A stretch of 64,000 nucleotides of DNA from Gordonia sp. OPL2 (lineage in GTDB: Bacteria > Actinomycetota > Actinomycetes > Mycobacteriales > Mycobacteriaceae), in the NCBI RefSeq assembly GCF_003797825.1, contig NZ_RKME01000008.1:124001-188000 (forward strand), read 5' to 3'. A model generated the notes under the pieces. That model saw only the letters and a program-made list of their open reading frames with translations, had not been told where the DNA came from and did no database searches. Of the stretch, positions 24,913 to 34,512 are shown in pieces. A program made the translations under genes and the position numbers. Position 1 is the stretch's first letter. Each line of letters begins with the position of its first letter.

Positions 24913-26478
24913 ATGGACGCTCTTGATGTCTCCCGATGGCAATTCGGGATCACCACCGTCTATCACTTCATCCTGGTCCCGCTGACCATCGGTCTCGCGC
25001 CGATGATCGCGGTCATGCAGACCGTCTGGCATGTCACCGGAAACGAACAGTGGCTGCGTGCCACCAAGTTCTTCGGCAAGCTCTTCCTCATCAACTTCGC
25101 GCTGGGTGTCGCCACCGGAATCGTGCAGGAGTTCCAGTTCGGGATGAACTGGAGCGAGTACAGCCGTTTCGTCGCCGATGTGTTCGGCGCGCCCCTCGCG
25201 CTCGAGGGCCTTGTCGCGTTCTTCCTCGAGTCCACGTTCATCGGTCTCTGGATCTTCGGGTGGGGAAGGCTGCCGCGCCGGGTGCATCTCGCCTGCATCT
25301 GGCTGACGGCGATCGGCGTCAACGCATCCGCGTACTTCATCATCGCGGCGAACTCGTGGATGCAGCATCCCGTCGGCGTGGAGTGGGATCCTGTCCGAAA
25401 CCGCCCTGCCATGAACGACTTCTGGGCGGTCATCACCAACAACACCACCCTGGCGGCCTTCCCCCACGTGATAGCCGGGGCATTCCTGACCGCGAGTACG
25501 TTCGTCGCCGCGATCGGATGCTGGTGGATGGCCCGCAACATGTGGCGCGCCAAGAAACTCCGCGAGGCGATCGAGACCGGCGACACATCGGACATGCCGA
25601 AGACGACCTCGCCGAGCCACATCGACGCCACGCCGGAGGATCTCGAACGAGACGCCCACCAGCTGTGGCGCCCGGTGACGCGATTCGCGTTGTGGCTCAC
25701 CCTGGTCGCCGGTGTCGCGCTCTTCATCACCGGGGACACCCAGGCGCAGATCATGTTCAAGCAGCAGCCGATGAAGATGGCTGCGGCCGAATCGCTCTGC
25801 GACACCGAGACCGGTGCGGGCTTCTCCGTCCTGTCGATCGGCCGCCAGAACAACTGCGACAACATCGAACACGTCATCGAGATCCCCGGCATGCTGTCGT
25901 TCCTCGCGACGCACACCTTCGACTCCACGCTGCAGGGTGTCAACCAGTTGCAGGCGCAGTACGAAGAGGCGCTGCAGATGCCGAATCAGAACTTCGCGCC
26001 CAACCTCTTCGTCACCTACTGGGGATTCCGGGCGATGATCACCTGGGCGCTCGGGTCCGTGGTGGTGGCGCTCGGCGGGCTGTGGTTCACCCGACGCAAA
26101 CGGGTGGTGGAGTCCCGCAGATTCGGCCTGTTGGCGCTCTGGATGATCCCGACGCCGTTCTTGGCCAACAGTTCTGGCTGGATCTTCACCGAGATGGGTC
26201 GCCAGCCATGGGTCGTCGCACCCAACTGGCAGGACGATCTCGATCCGACGCAGATCCACATGCTGGTCCAGGACGGTGTGTCCAACCATGTCGCGGCCAC
26301 CGTGTGGGTGACGTTGATCGGGTTCACGGTGCTCTACGGAGCGCTCGGTGTGGTGTGGTTCTTGCTGCAGCGCCGCTACATCATCGAAGGCCCGGCGACG
26401 CACGACGCGGTGCCGCCGGACGAACCATCGCCCGACGATGATGCCGATGAGTCCAAGAAACTGTCGTTCGCGTACTGA
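24913..26478 (+). CDS. cydA: Cytochrome bd ubiquinol oxidase subunit I
   Basis: A 521-residue polytopic membrane subunit starting at ATG 24913; the upstream-extended reading has no support. It oxidises menaquinol and reduces oxygen at hemes b558, b595 and d. His18 in TTVYHFILVPLTIG corresponds to the E. coli heme b595 axial ligand. LEGLVAFFLESTFIGLW carries the conserved heme/proton glutamate, and WMQHPVG contains the heme b558 histidine region. About nine TM helices. cydB follows 11 bp later. Confidence 0.96.
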   Translation: MDALDVSRWQFGITTVYHFILVPLTIGLAPMIAVMQTVWHVTGNEQWLRATKFFGKLFLINFALGVATGIVQEFQFGMNWSEYSRFVADVFGAPLALEGLVAFFLESTFIGLWIFGWGRLPRRVHLACIWLTAIGVNASAYFIIAANSWMQHPVGVEWDPVRNRPAMNDFWAVITNNTTLAAFPHVIAGAFLTASTFVAAIGCWWMARNMWRAKKLREAIETGDTSDMPKTTSPSHIDATPEDLERDAHQLWRPVTRFALWLTLVAGVALFITGDTQAQIMFKQQPMKMAAAESLCDTETGAGFSVLSIGRQNNCDNIEHVIEIPGMLSFLATHTFDSTLQGVNQLQAQYEEALQMPNQNFAPNLFVTYWGFRAMITWALGSVVVALGGLWFTRRKRVVESRRFGLLALWMIPTPFLANSSGWIFTEMGRQPWVVAPNWQDDLDPTQIHMLVQDGVSNHVAATVWVTLIGFTVLYGALGVVWFLLQRRYIIEGPATHDAVPPDEPSPDDDADESKKLSFAY

Positions 26479-26489
26479 GGAGATCACCG

Positions 26490-27572
26490 ATGGGACTGCA
26501 GGAGTTCTGGTTTCTACTCATCGCCGTGCTGTTCGTGGGCTACTTCGTCCTGGAGGGCTTCGACTTCGGGGTCGGCATGCTCATGCCGTTTCTCGGACGG
26601 AGTCACACCGGTGGGGACGAGCAGGTGGCCTCGACCGACGACATCGCCGATCCGGACCGGCGGCGCAGAGCCATCCTCAACACGATCGGTCCCGTCTGGG
26701 ACGGCAACGAGGTCTGGCTGATCACCGGTGGCGGCGCGCTGTTCGCGGCCTTCGGCGGGTGGTACGCGACGATGTTCACCGCGTTCTACCTGCCGCTGTT
26801 CCTGATCCTCATCGGACTCATCACCCGCGTGGTGGCGATCGAGTGGCGCGGCAAGATCAACGATCCGAAGTGGCGCATGTGGTGTGACGTCGGCATCGGG
26901 CTCGGATCGTGGATACCGGCCATCCTCTGGGGTGTGGCCTTCGCCAATGTGGTCCGCGGCCTGCCGATCGACGCCGACGCGCAGTACACGGCCGGCTTCT
27001 TCAATCTGCTCAACCCGTACGCACTGCTCGGCGGTCTGACCACGCTGCTGGCGTTCCTCACACACGGTGCAGTGTTCTTGGCGCTCAAGACCGGTGGTGT
27101 CCTGCAGCAGGATTCGATGAAGTATGCCTCTCGCCTGGCGATCCCCACACTGGTGGTCGCCGCGGTGTTCCTGCTCTGGACGCAGTTCGCCCACGGCAAC
27201 GGGTGGACCTGGATCCCGGTGCTCATCGCGGCCGTGGCCGCGGTGGTCATGGTGGCGGCGACCCAGCTCAAGCGCGAGGGCATCGCATTCCTGGCGACGT
27301 CGATCGCGATCGCCGGCACCGTGGCGACGCTGTTCTCCGTGCTCTATCCCAATGTCCTTCCCTCGCTGACGGACCCGGCCTACAACCTCACCATCGACAA
27401 CACGTCGTCGAGCCACTACACCCTGACGATCATGACCTGGGCGGCGGTGTTCATGACGCCGGTCGTCATCGGCTATCAGGCATGGAGTTACTGGGTGTTC
27501 CGCAAACGGATCTCGGTGGAACAGATCCCCGCGCCCGGTGGCCTGCCGTCGCTGCGCGTGCCCACTGAATGA
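26490..27572 (+). CDS. cydB: Cytochrome bd ubiquinol oxidase subunit II
   Basis: A 360-residue membrane subunit with about eight helices. GYFVLEGFDFGVGML near the N-terminus, GPVWDGNEVWLITGGGALFAAF and the RKRISVEQ C-terminus are CydB hallmarks. A GAGGAG-like site lies before ATG 26490. Its stop overlaps the cydD start by 4 nt. Confidence 0.96.
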   Translation: MGLQEFWFLLIAVLFVGYFVLEGFDFGVGMLMPFLGRSHTGGDEQVASTDDIADPDRRRRAILNTIGPVWDGNEVWLITGGGALFAAFGGWYATMFTAFYLPLFLILIGLITRVVAIEWRGKINDPKWRMWCDVGIGLGSWIPAILWGVAFANVVRGLPIDADAQYTAGFFNLLNPYALLGGLTTLLAFLTHGAVFLALKTGGVLQQDSMKYASRLAIPTLVVAAVFLLWTQFAHGNGWTWIPVLIAAVAAVVMVAATQLKREGIAFLATSIAIAGTVATLFSVLYPNVLPSLTDPAYNLTIDNTSSSHYTLTIMTWAAVFMTPVVIGYQAWSYWVFRKRISVEQIPAPGGLPSLRVPTE

Positions 27573-29305
27573 CTCGGGCAACGGTCGCCGACGACACATC
27601 CCGCGACGACGAGGAGCGCACGTCCGTCGGGCCCCGCACCGGGCCGATCGATCCGCGACTGCTGCGGCACTCGTCGCAGGCGCGCGGCTACGTGATCGTC
27701 ACGGCGGCGTTCTCGGCGGCGACCGTCGTCGCGATCATCGTGACGGCGGCGATGGCGGCGTCCATCGTCTCCGAGATCATTGTCGAGCCGTCGGCACGGT
27801 CACTCGCGGCCCAACAGGCACACCTGACCGTGCTGGCGTGTGCCCTCGCCGCGCGCGTCCTGATGAGCTTCCTGCACGATCGGTACGCGCAGCGGGCGTC
27901 GGCACGCGTGATCGCACAGCTGCGCACCGGCGCGCTCGAGGTGCTCACCGATCCGGCCCGGACGTCGCCGCGGGAGCTGCTCGCGCGCCGCGACCACGCG
28001 ACCACGGTCCTGCTGCGCGGCTTGGACAGCCTCGGGCCCTACCTGTCCGGGTATCTGCCCGCGCTGATCGTCACCGGCACCGTCACTCCGACGGTGGTCG
28101 CGGTGATCGCACTCACCGACTGGCCATCGGCGCTGATCATCCTGATCACCCTGCCGCTCATCCCGCTGTTCATGGTGCTGATCGGTCTGATGACCAGGGA
28201 TCGGACGGCCCGCAAACTCGCGACGATGAGCCGATTGACGGCCCAGATGCTCGACCTGATCGCCGGCCTGCCGACGCTACGGGCGATGAACCGCTCCCGG
28301 GGACCCGCCGACCGGGTCGCCGTGCTCGGGCAGGCGCATCGGCGCAGCACGATGTCGGCGCTGCGTGTGGCCTTCCTGTCCGGGGCCGTTCTCGAACTGC
28401 TCGCCACCCTGTGCGTGGCACTGGTGGCCGTCGGCATCGGCCTTCGCCTCGTGTATGGCGAGATGAGCCTGTACGCGGGAATTCTCGCGTTGATCCTGGC
28501 GCCCGAGGCCTATCATCCGCTGCGCCAGGTGGGTGCCCAGTTCCACAACTCCGCCGATGGCGTGACGGCCGCCGGTGAGGTGATCGACCTCATCGAGGGC
28601 ACGGGCGCCGCCCCCGCGCCGGCACCGGGGCGGCGTACCTGCACGGTCGCGGGAACGCCGATCACGCTGCTCGATGTCGGCGTGCACGGCCGCGACGGCT
28701 GGGCTCCCTACCAACTGAGTGCCGTGATCCGCCCCGGTGAGCTGACCGTGCTGACCGGTCGTAACGGCTCCGGGAAGTCGACGACGCTGCTGGCCGTCAT
28801 GGGTCTGCTCCATCCGGACGAGGGGTCGGTGCTGGTCGGGTCGATCTCGGTTGCCGAACTCGCGCCGGATGCGCTGCACGAGCAGGTGGCGTGGTTGCCC
28901 CAACAGCCGGTCGTCGTGCCGGGCACGGTCACCGACAATCTTGCGCTGTTCGGCACACTGGACCCGGTGGCCATCCGGACTGCCGCGGCGGCAACGGGTT
29001 TCGACAGCGTGCTGGAAACGCTGCCGGAGGGACCCGACACCGTGCTCGGTGCCGGCGGGGTGGGGCTCTCGGCCGGTCAGCGGCAACGTCTCGCGCTCAC
29101 CCGCGTGCTGGCCTCGCCGTCGCCGTTGGTGCTGCTCGACGAGCCCACGGCGCATCTCGACGACGTCTCGGCGACCCGGGTTCTGGACGCCCTGACTGCG
29201 CGGGCTCGTGCCGGCGACACGGTCGTCGTGATCGCGCATCAGCCGATCGTCCGGACCTTCGCCGATCAGATCATCGAGGTGGGCGGGGGAGACGATGTCG
29301 CCTGA
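27569..29305 (+). CDS. cydD: ABC exporter CydD (cytochrome bd assembly)
   Basis: A 578-residue half-transporter: a six-TM exporter domain (about 35-325) and an NBD with Walker [10 protein letters not shown], signature LSAGQRQRL and Walker [15 protein letters not shown]. CydDC exports low-molecular-weight thiols in E. coli and is needed for cytochrome bd assembly; in a mycothiol organism the thiol is probably cysteine or another thiol. It overlaps cydB by 4 nt and cydC by 11 nt. Confidence 0.93.
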   Translation: MTRATVADDTSRDDEERTSVGPRTGPIDPRLLRHSSQARGYVIVTAAFSAATVVAIIVTAAMAASIVSEIIVEPSARSLAAQQAHLTVLACALAARVLMSFLHDRYAQRASARVIAQLRTGALEVLTDPARTSPRELLARRDHATTVLLRGLDSLGPYLSGYLPALIVTGTVTPTVVAVIALTDWPSALIILITLPLIPLFMVLIGLMTRDRTARKLATMSRLTAQMLDLIAGLPTLRAMNRSRGPADRVAVLGQAHRRSTMSALRVAFLSGAVLELLATLCVALVAVGIGLRLVYGEMSLYAGILALILAPEAYHPLRQVGAQFHNSADGVTAAGEVIDLIEGTGAAPAPAPGRRTCTVAGTPITLLDVGVHGRDGWAPYQLSAVIRPGELTVLTGRNGSGKSTTLLAVMGLLHPDEGSVLVGSISVAELAPDALHEQVAWLPQQPVVVPGTVTDNLALFGTLDPVAIRTAAAATGFDSVLETLPEGPDTVLGAGGVGLSAGQRQRLALTRVLASPSPLVLLDEPTAHLDDVSATRVLDALTARARAGDTVVVIAHQPIVRTFADQIIEVGGGDDVA

Positions 29306-31292
29306 CGACGGACCGACTCGAGGCCGCGGCGCCCGCGACCCGTTGCGCCGTGCGTTCACCTTTCTCGGACTCCGTGGCCGCCCGGTGGTGTCGTCGGTGC
29401 TCCTCGGGGTCGGCGGGTCGTTGTCCGCTCTGGGACTGGCCGCGTTGTCGGCGTGGCTGATCACCCGGGCCTGGCAGATGCCGCCGGTCCTCTACCTGTC
29501 GGTCGCCATCACCGCGGTCCGCGCGCTCGGCATCTCGCGCGGTGTCTTCCGCTATCTCGAACGTCTGGCCACCCACGACCTGGCGCTCGGGGCTATGGCG
29601 ACCGCGCGCGAACGCATCTACCGGACACTGGCCGCCGGGTCGCCCGCGTACTCGGTGACGTTACGACGCGGCGACCTGCTCGCCCGCACCGGCGACGACA
29701 TCGACGAGATCGGCAATGCGTTGATCCGCGGGGTCATCCCCATCGCGGTCGGCGCGGTGACCAGCGTGGCGGCGGTGGTCATCATGGCGTTGGTGTCCTG
29801 GTGGGCAGCAGTCGTTCTCGCGGTCGCACTCGTCGTCAGCGGCCTGGTCGCCCCGTGGCTGGCTGCCCGCGGGGCCGCGACGGCGATCGCCGACGGTGCG
29901 ATCGCGTCGACGCGGACCTCGGATGCGGTGATGGCAGCCCTCTGGCATGCGCCCGAACTCACCGTCGCCCGGCGCCGCGAACAGGTGCTGGCCACCGCCG
30001 CGCAGGCAGATCTCGCCGCCCGTGCGGCCGCCGACCGCGGTCTGCGTCACGAGGCGGCGGCCGCCGCGGCCACCCCGCTGTCGCTGGGCGTCTCGCTCCT
30101 CGCGGCCTGTCTGATCGGTGTGCATCTGGCCTCGGCGGTGCCGGGATCGCTCGCGTCGGTGGCGTCCGGTGAGGGCCTCACCCCGATGATCCTGGGTGTG
30201 TTGATCCTGCTGCCGCTGTCCGCATTCGAGTCGACCGCCCCGCTCACCGAGGCGGGCATTCAGCTCGAACGCAGCCGACAGGCCGCCGCGCGGGTGATGG
30301 CGCTCGTCGATCGGGCCGGCGCCGGGAGCGAAGCGAGCGGGCCGAATGATGGCGGCGCCGGGAGCGAAGCGAGCGGGCCGAATGATGGCGGCGCCGGGAG
30401 CGAAGCGAGCGGGCCGAATCACCGTGGCGCCGGGAGCGAAGCGAGCGGGCCGAATCACCGTGGCGCCGGGAGCGGAGCGAGCGGGCCGAATGTCGCCGTC
30501 GCGCCCGCGACCGCCGGGTCCGGTCCGGAAGTCGGACCTTGGGACGTGCCGCCACACACCGGGCCGGTCACCGTGTCCACCGAGGCGCTGCACTGGGGCT
30601 GGCCGGGCGGGCCCGATCTGGCCGACCCCGATCGCGGCGGCTCCGATCTCGTCGGCCCCGATCTCGCCCCCACCGATGGACTCACGACGCGTCTGACACC
30701 CGGCGCACGGATGGTGGTGACCGGGCCGAGCGGGTCGGGCAAGTCGACGTTGCTGGTCACGATCGCCGGTCTCCTCGATCCGCGCGCCGGCCGGGTCATC
30801 GTCGTCGACGACGCCGGCGGCCCGGTCGACCCACGATCCGCGGTCTGTTATTTCGCTGAGGAGGGGCACGTGTTCTCGACGACGGTCCGCGAGAACTTGC
30901 TGCTCGCGCGCGGGGATGCGACCGACGACGACCTGATGGCGGCCCTCGACACCGTCGGTCTGCGGCCGTGGGTGCAATCGCTGCCCGAGCGACTCGACAC
31001 CGATCTCGTCGGGGGCGGGGAGGCCGTCAGCGGCGGCCAACGTCGTCGGCTGCTGCTCGCGCGGGCGCTGCTGCACCCGGCGCCCGTCGTGCTGCTCGAC
31101 GAACCCACCGAACATCTCGACGCCGACGACGCGTCGGCGGTCATGCGTCGTCTCCTGGCCGCCGACGGCGGGTGGTTCGGTGGTGACCGGACGGTCATCG
31201 TCGTCACGCATCACGTTGCACCGCACGAGGTTTCCGCGATGAACCCCGACTGCCTACTCCTCGACATCGCGCCTGCTGCGGCAGATCGGTAA
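29295..31292 (+). CDS. cydC: ABC exporter CydC with an expanded repeat linker
   Basis: A 665-residue half-transporter partner of CydD. TM domain about residues 25-340; NBD from about 470 with GPSGSGKST, the signature SGGQRRRL and VVLLDEPTEHLD. It is roughly 100 residues longer than typical CydC. The excess is the linker at 342-470: five 12-residue repeats (GAGSEASGPN plus two residues) at 342-401, then Pro/Gly/Asp-rich sequence. The linker joins the membrane and ATPase domains, a place tolerant of flexible insertions. Frame and catalytic motifs are intact. Confidence 0.92.
   Translation: MSPDDGPTRGRGARDPLRRAFTFLGLRGRPVVSSVLLGVGGSLSALGLAALSAWLITRAWQMPPVLYLSVAITAVRALGISRGVFRYLERLATHDLALGAMATARERIYRTLAAGSPAYSVTLRRGDLLARTGDDIDEIGNALIRGVIPIAVGAVTSVAAVVIMALVSWWAAVVLAVALVVSGLVAPWLAARGAATAIADGAIASTRTSDAVMAALWHAPELTVARRREQVLATAAQADLAARAAADRGLRHEAAAAAATPLSLGVSLLAACLIGVHLASAVPGSLASVASGEGLTPMILGVLILLPLSAFESTAPLTEAGIQLERSRQAAARVMALVDRAGAGSEASGPNDGGAGSEASGPNDGGAGSEASGPNHRGAGSEASGPNHRGAGSGASGPNVAVAPATAGSGPEVGPWDVPPHTGPVTVSTEALHWGWPGGPDLADPDRGGSDLVGPDLAPTDGLTTRLTPGARMVVTGPSGSGKSTLLVTIAGLLDPRAGRVIVVDDAGGPVDPRSAVCYFAEEGHVFSTTVRENLLLARGDATDDDLMAALDTVGLRPWVQSLPERLDTDLVGGGEAVSGGQRRRLLLARALLHPAPVVLLDEPTEHLDADDASAVMRRLLAADGGWFGGDRTVIVVTHHVAPHEVSAMNPDCLLLDIAPAAADR
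30318..30497 (+). repeat. Five 36-bp tandem repeats inside cydC
   Basis: Units begin at 30318, 30354, 30390, 30426 and 30462. Each starts GGCGCCGGGAGCGAAGCGAG and encodes G-A-G-S-E-A-S-G-P-N plus D-G, H-R or V-A; the fifth has GSGASG. The period is a multiple of three, so copy-number change keeps the frame. A single related unit lies in purL at 8198-8233. Confidence 0.95.
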
Positions 31293-31358
31293 ATCCGTTG
31301 CCGGTCGTCGTCGGCGAGCGTATCTTCGGCTGTACACGAGGAAGGAGGTGGTTCGAAG

Positions 31359-31397
31359 TTGTATGACTGTTGGACACGTGAGGTGACCATCCGCTAG
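31359..31397 (+). CDS. Possible 12-residue leader peptide
   Basis: AAGGAGGT at 31342-31349, close to a perfect anti-16S match, precedes TTG 31359. The TTG opens a 12-codon frame reading (M)YDCWTREVTIR and then TAG at 31395-31397. An alternative ATG 31363 in another frame gives MTVGHVR. Such a strong ribosome site with no long ORF behind it suggests a translated leader peptide. Which frame is used cannot be told from one sequence. Confidence 0.35.
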   Translation: MYDCWTREVTIR

Positions 31398-31498
31398 CGC
31401 GGACCCCGTGGCATTCACTGCACGGTGGTGTGCCGGAGGTGTTCGGATACCGGACCCGTACCGCACTCCCCGCGCCGGCGAATACCCGATGGTCACCC

Positions 31499-31560
31499 GG
31501 CCCCCGCACCTCGATCCTGTCCGATCGACGTCGCCCGTCCCCACGGGTGGTGCGGGGGCC
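31499..31560 (+). ncRNA. Predicted three-way-junction RNA element
   Basis: A perfect 12-bp outer stem, GGCCCCCGCACC (31499-31510) with GGTGCGGGGGCC (31549-31560), encloses two side hairpins. These are TCGATC/GATCGA (31511-31516 with 31523-31528) and CCCGT/ACGGG (31534-31538 with 31543-31547). The close is followed by GTTTC. It could terminate cydABDC transcription or act as a cis-regulatory leader for the downstream gene. I recognise no known RNA family. Confidence 0.45.
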
Positions 31561-31776
31561 GTTTCATGTCCGGAAGGGTCCGTTCGCACCACATCGGCGG
31601 CGTAACGCAGGTCACTGCGGATGCGACCACCAAGTCAAGTAGTCGACTACTCGTGCTCGAGCACCGGATCTGACGTGAACTTGCCTCAGAGGCGTGATCG
31701 ACCCGATCACCCATCCCATCCGCGACGGCGCGGGATGCGAATCACTGACACGAGGATCACTTCCGAGGAGACCGAC

Positions 31777-33111
31777 ATGACCACGACACATGCACACGTG
31801 GTGTCCGCCGACGACACGGCGCTCGCCGTGCCCGCACCCGTGCACGAGCTCCCGAGCGTCGACCGGCACGTCTCCGACGGCCGTGCCGACGACAGTGTCC
31901 GCGGTCGGTTCCTCACCCCCGACGACGCCGACTGGACCGACGACGGTGCGGCCACCTGGATATCCGGCCACATCACCGGCATCACCTACAGCTATTCCGC
32001 CGGGTCCGGCCGGGTCGTCCTGCACAACCGCGGTCACCGCGACCTGGGTGTCCTCTCGACGCCGGAACTGCCGGGTACCGACGGCACACGCTTCACCCAT
32101 GTGCCGGTGGGTGATTCGGTGGAACTGCCGGCCGCCGAGTTCCACATCCTGCAGACCGAGAGGTGCAGCGGCCGCCCGGTCTGCGTCGGGCAGATCACCG
32201 CGGCGCCCGACCCGTACGGCGACGAGCCGCTGTTCGTGCTCGACGGTCCGGGACCTGACGAGGTGCGCTGGTCCGACCGGGATCCGGACGGGTTGTTCTG
32301 GAAGCCGGGTGACGTCGACTTCGGGGTCCCGACATCACCGTCGTTCGTGTTCGCCGATCCGATGGCGGCAGGCGTGCACCACACGCGCGTCGACGGCGAG
32401 GTGGCCATCCACAACCGCGGTACGGGAACGGTCGGTGTGCTCACGGTGGGGGCAGACGGGCCGCTGGACCTGGTGATCGCCGCGCCGGGCGAGTCGGTTC
32501 CGGTGCCGCCGGGCGACTCGGTGTGCTACGTCCAGGCGCCGCGGACCGACGGCAGCCCCACCCTCCTTGGGGTCATGTGGCTCGCCGGCGGTGAGCTGAT
32601 GCCCAGCGTCCTGCCGGTCCCCGGACGTCGGGAGTATCTCGATCATCACTTCCTGACGCCGTGGAGCGCCGACTGGGACTGTGGTTATCCCCAGCAGATC
32701 CACCTCGACGCCGAGGCGTCCGGGGTGACCTATCAGTACCGGACGGGCGCGGAGTCGATGACCATCCGCAACACCGGCGACGAGTCCGTCGCGGTGCTGT
32801 TCAATCGTGGCGAGGAGCGAGCCGTCGCCGAGATCGGGCCGCGCACGGCGATGACGTTTCCGGTACGGGCCGACGCCGACACCGGGCAGGTGTTCTCGGT
32901 GGTCGGTGAACGGGTCGACAGCAGGCCGGGGCGGTCGGCGTCGTTCGCGACGTCCGGTTCCGTGATCCCGGGCACGAGTGGAAAGCCGGGCACCGCAACG
33001 AATTACGGCTCGGTGGTGATCATGCTGGGGACGGTCGTGTACAGCGCGATCCCAAAGAAGAATCTCTATCTGGCGTGGTCGGATCGCCGCTGGTTGCGCC
33101 GCGGCCGGTGA
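31777..33111 (+). CDS. Unknown protein with three internal repeats
   Basis: A 444-residue protein from ATG 31777, with GAGGAG at 31765-31770. It has no signal peptide and only a weak hydrophobic stretch near 411-423. Three homologous segments begin with F-x-x-P-x-x-x-D-(W/F) at residues 45, 174 and 292. Each continues to a G-(I/V)-x-(Y/H) strand and a (H/R)-N-(R/T)-G-x(3)-(L/V)-(G/A)-V-L strand, ending at 93, 222 and 340. The pattern suggests three beta-sandwich or cupin-like modules. The extreme C-terminus is basic (WSDRRWLRRGR). I do not recognise the family. It is convergent with the nitrobindin gene. Confidence 0.75.
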   Translation: MTTTHAHVVSADDTALAVPAPVHELPSVDRHVSDGRADDSVRGRFLTPDDADWTDDGAATWISGHITGITYSYSAGSGRVVLHNRGHRDLGVLSTPELPGTDGTRFTHVPVGDSVELPAAEFHILQTERCSGRPVCVGQITAAPDPYGDEPLFVLDGPGPDEVRWSDRDPDGLFWKPGDVDFGVPTSPSFVFADPMAAGVHHTRVDGEVAIHNRGTGTVGVLTVGADGPLDLVIAAPGESVPVPPGDSVCYVQAPRTDGSPTLLGVMWLAGGELMPSVLPVPGRREYLDHHFLTPWSADWDCGYPQQIHLDAEASGVTYQYRTGAESMTIRNTGDESVAVLFNRGEERAVAEIGPRTAMTFPVRADADTGQVFSVVGERVDSRPGRSASFATSGSVIPGTSGKPGTATNYGSVVIMLGTVVYSAIPKKNLYLAWSDRRWLRRGR

Positions 33112-33127
33112 GGCGGGGCGACGCGGT

Positions 33128-33793
33128 TCAGCCCGCGTAGCGACGGAGTTTGGCCGACAGTCGCGGGATGAGATCGCCGTCGGCGTCGACACGTTCCTCG
33201 ACGTAGGCGAGGTCGCCGTCCTCGACGAGACCGTAGAGCCGTTTGGCCCCGCCGGTCCGCCGTCCGGAATCGGCCTTGATGACGACGTCGGTCGCCAGTT
33301 CCCAGGAGGTCTGAGTCAGCGGCCGTCCGTAGAACAATTCGATCGACCCCTCGGCGTGCGCGAGGAGGAGCTCGATCGTGTCGTCGTCGCCGATGCGCCA
33401 GTAGCCGGTCTCGCGGAGGTCGGGTCGCACGAACCGGGCGTCCTCGTCGATCACCCAGGAACGCGACTGCCAGTTCAGGAAGCTCTGGCCGTCGTGACTG
33501 ATGATGATCTGCTGCGCGAAGTGGTAGTCCTCGCCGGTTTCCGGATCGTTGCCCTCGCCCTCGCCCTGCCAGACCCCGACCATCGGCAGCAGTGCCAGCA
33601 GGCCCGAGTGCAGATCGGCGCCGTGACGCAGGTTGGCGGTGTCGTGGGGGAGGGGGAGCTCACCCCACTCCGGGAGGTTGCGATCGGCGGTCTCCTTGGC
33701 GCGCTCGGCAGCCTGATTGATCGCCTCGTCGCCCGATCGGCGGATGTCCGGCCGACCGTTCTCGTCGTTGCTGTCCGCGTCGGCGGAGGTCAC
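33128..33793 (-). CDS. Nitrobindin / FABP-like heme-binding protein
   Basis: A 221-residue protein starting at GTG 33793, the counterpart of Rv0813c. After an acidic-helical N-terminus, the ten-stranded barrel opens with [13 protein letters not shown], the GxWxGxG motif of nitrobindins, and continues through [12 protein letters not shown] and [22 protein letters not shown], which carries the likely heme-ligand histidine region. Proposed roles are NO binding and peroxynitrite isomerisation. Its start overlaps the stop of a 32-residue membrane protein by 4 nt. Confidence 0.88.
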   Translation of the reverse strand: MTSADADSNDENGRPDIRRSGDEAINQAAERAKETADRNLPEWGELPLPHDTANLRHGADLHSGLLALLPMVGVWQGEGEGNDPETGEDYHFAQQIIISHDGQSFLNWQSRSWVIDEDARFVRPDLRETGYWRIGDDDTIELLLAHAEGSIELFYGRPLTQTSWELATDVVIKADSGRRTGGAKRLYGLVEDGDLAYVEERVDADGDLIPRLSAKLRRYAG

Positions 33794-33888
33794 GACTCGT
33801 CGTTGATCAGACGGTAGAGGACGTAGACACCGAACCAGGCGATCAGGATCGATGCCAGGATCAGGAGGATCTCGAAGAATATGACCAC
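33790..33888 (-). CDS. 32-residue single-helix membrane protein coupled to nitrobindin
   Basis: From GTG 33888 the frame encodes (M)[18 protein letters not shown] followed by [13 protein letters not shown] and TGA at 33790-33792. It is one hydrophobic helix with a short charged C-terminal tail. The stop overlaps the nitrobindin GTG by 4 nt (GTGA), the coupling typical of real genes here. It might anchor or regulate nitrobindin translation, which is inference. The ribosome site is weak. Confidence 0.65.
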   Translation of the reverse strand: MVIFFEILLILASILIAWFGVYVLYRLINDES

Positions 33889-33956
33889 GCCGGCGAGTTT
33901 ACCGCGCGCGTCGGACGCTCTCGACCCGAGGTCGGCCGATGCGATTGGATGGGCAG

Positions 33957-34403
33957 ATGACCGATGACACGCGCGTCTCGACGGCCTCCCGGTTCATCTC
34001 CGCGGCGCCGGAAGAGATCTTCGAACTGATCGCCGACCCGACCCGGCAACCGGAGTGGGACGGTAACGACAACCTCGCGGAGGCGGCCCCGGGCCAGCGG
34101 GTGACCGGCGTCGGCGACGTCTTCGCGATGACCCTCACCAACGGTCAGGTGCGCGAGAACCACGTCGTCGAGTTCGAGGAGGGACGGCTCATCGCGTGGC
34201 GGCCGGCCGAGCCGTCGTCGGCGCCGGTCGGTCACCTGTGGCGATGGGCTCTCGCCCCAGAGGAAGGCGGCACCCGCGTGGTCCACACCTACGACTGGAC
34301 CGACCTGCACGACCCCAACCGCCTGCCCACGGCGCGCGCGACGACCGCCGAGCGCCTGCGGGCCTCGCTGGACCGTCTCGCGGAGCGCGCCGAGCGCGGC
34401 TGA
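33957..34403 (+). CDS. SRPBCC-family protein
   Basis: A 148-residue START/Bet v1-like protein. RFISAAPEEIFELIADPTRQPEWDG is the typical first helix-turn region of polyketide-cyclase/dehydrase-like SRPBCC proteins; WRWALAPEEGGTRVVHTYDWTDL is a later strand pair. Members bind hydrophobic ligands, and the ligand is unknown. ATG 33957 is used; ATG 33939 is an in-frame alternative. It is divergent from the nitrobindin pair. Confidence 0.82.
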   Translation: MTDDTRVSTASRFISAAPEEIFELIADPTRQPEWDGNDNLAEAAPGQRVTGVGDVFAMTLTNGQVRENHVVEFEEGRLIAWRPAEPSSAPVGHLWRWALAPEEGGTRVVHTYDWTDLHDPNRLPTARATTAERLRASLDRLAERAERG

Positions 34404-34512
34404 GCAGGACGCGCAGCGCCGGAGCGCAGGGGTACGACTCGACGACGCAGACGATTCAGGGCCCGGCCACCATGTGGTGACCGGGCCCTGAATCTCCTCA
34501 GATGTCCGGAGG

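Larger units (their letters stand above)
31293..31776 (+). other. 484-bp intergenic region with leader-like structure
   Basis: This gap between cydC and the triple-repeat protein holds a strong Shine-Dalgarno with a possible 12-codon ORF (31342-31397), a predicted branched RNA structure (31499-31560), and GAGGAG at 31765-31770 serving the next gene. Other open frames in it look incidental. It is unusually long for this dense window. Confidence 0.6.
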
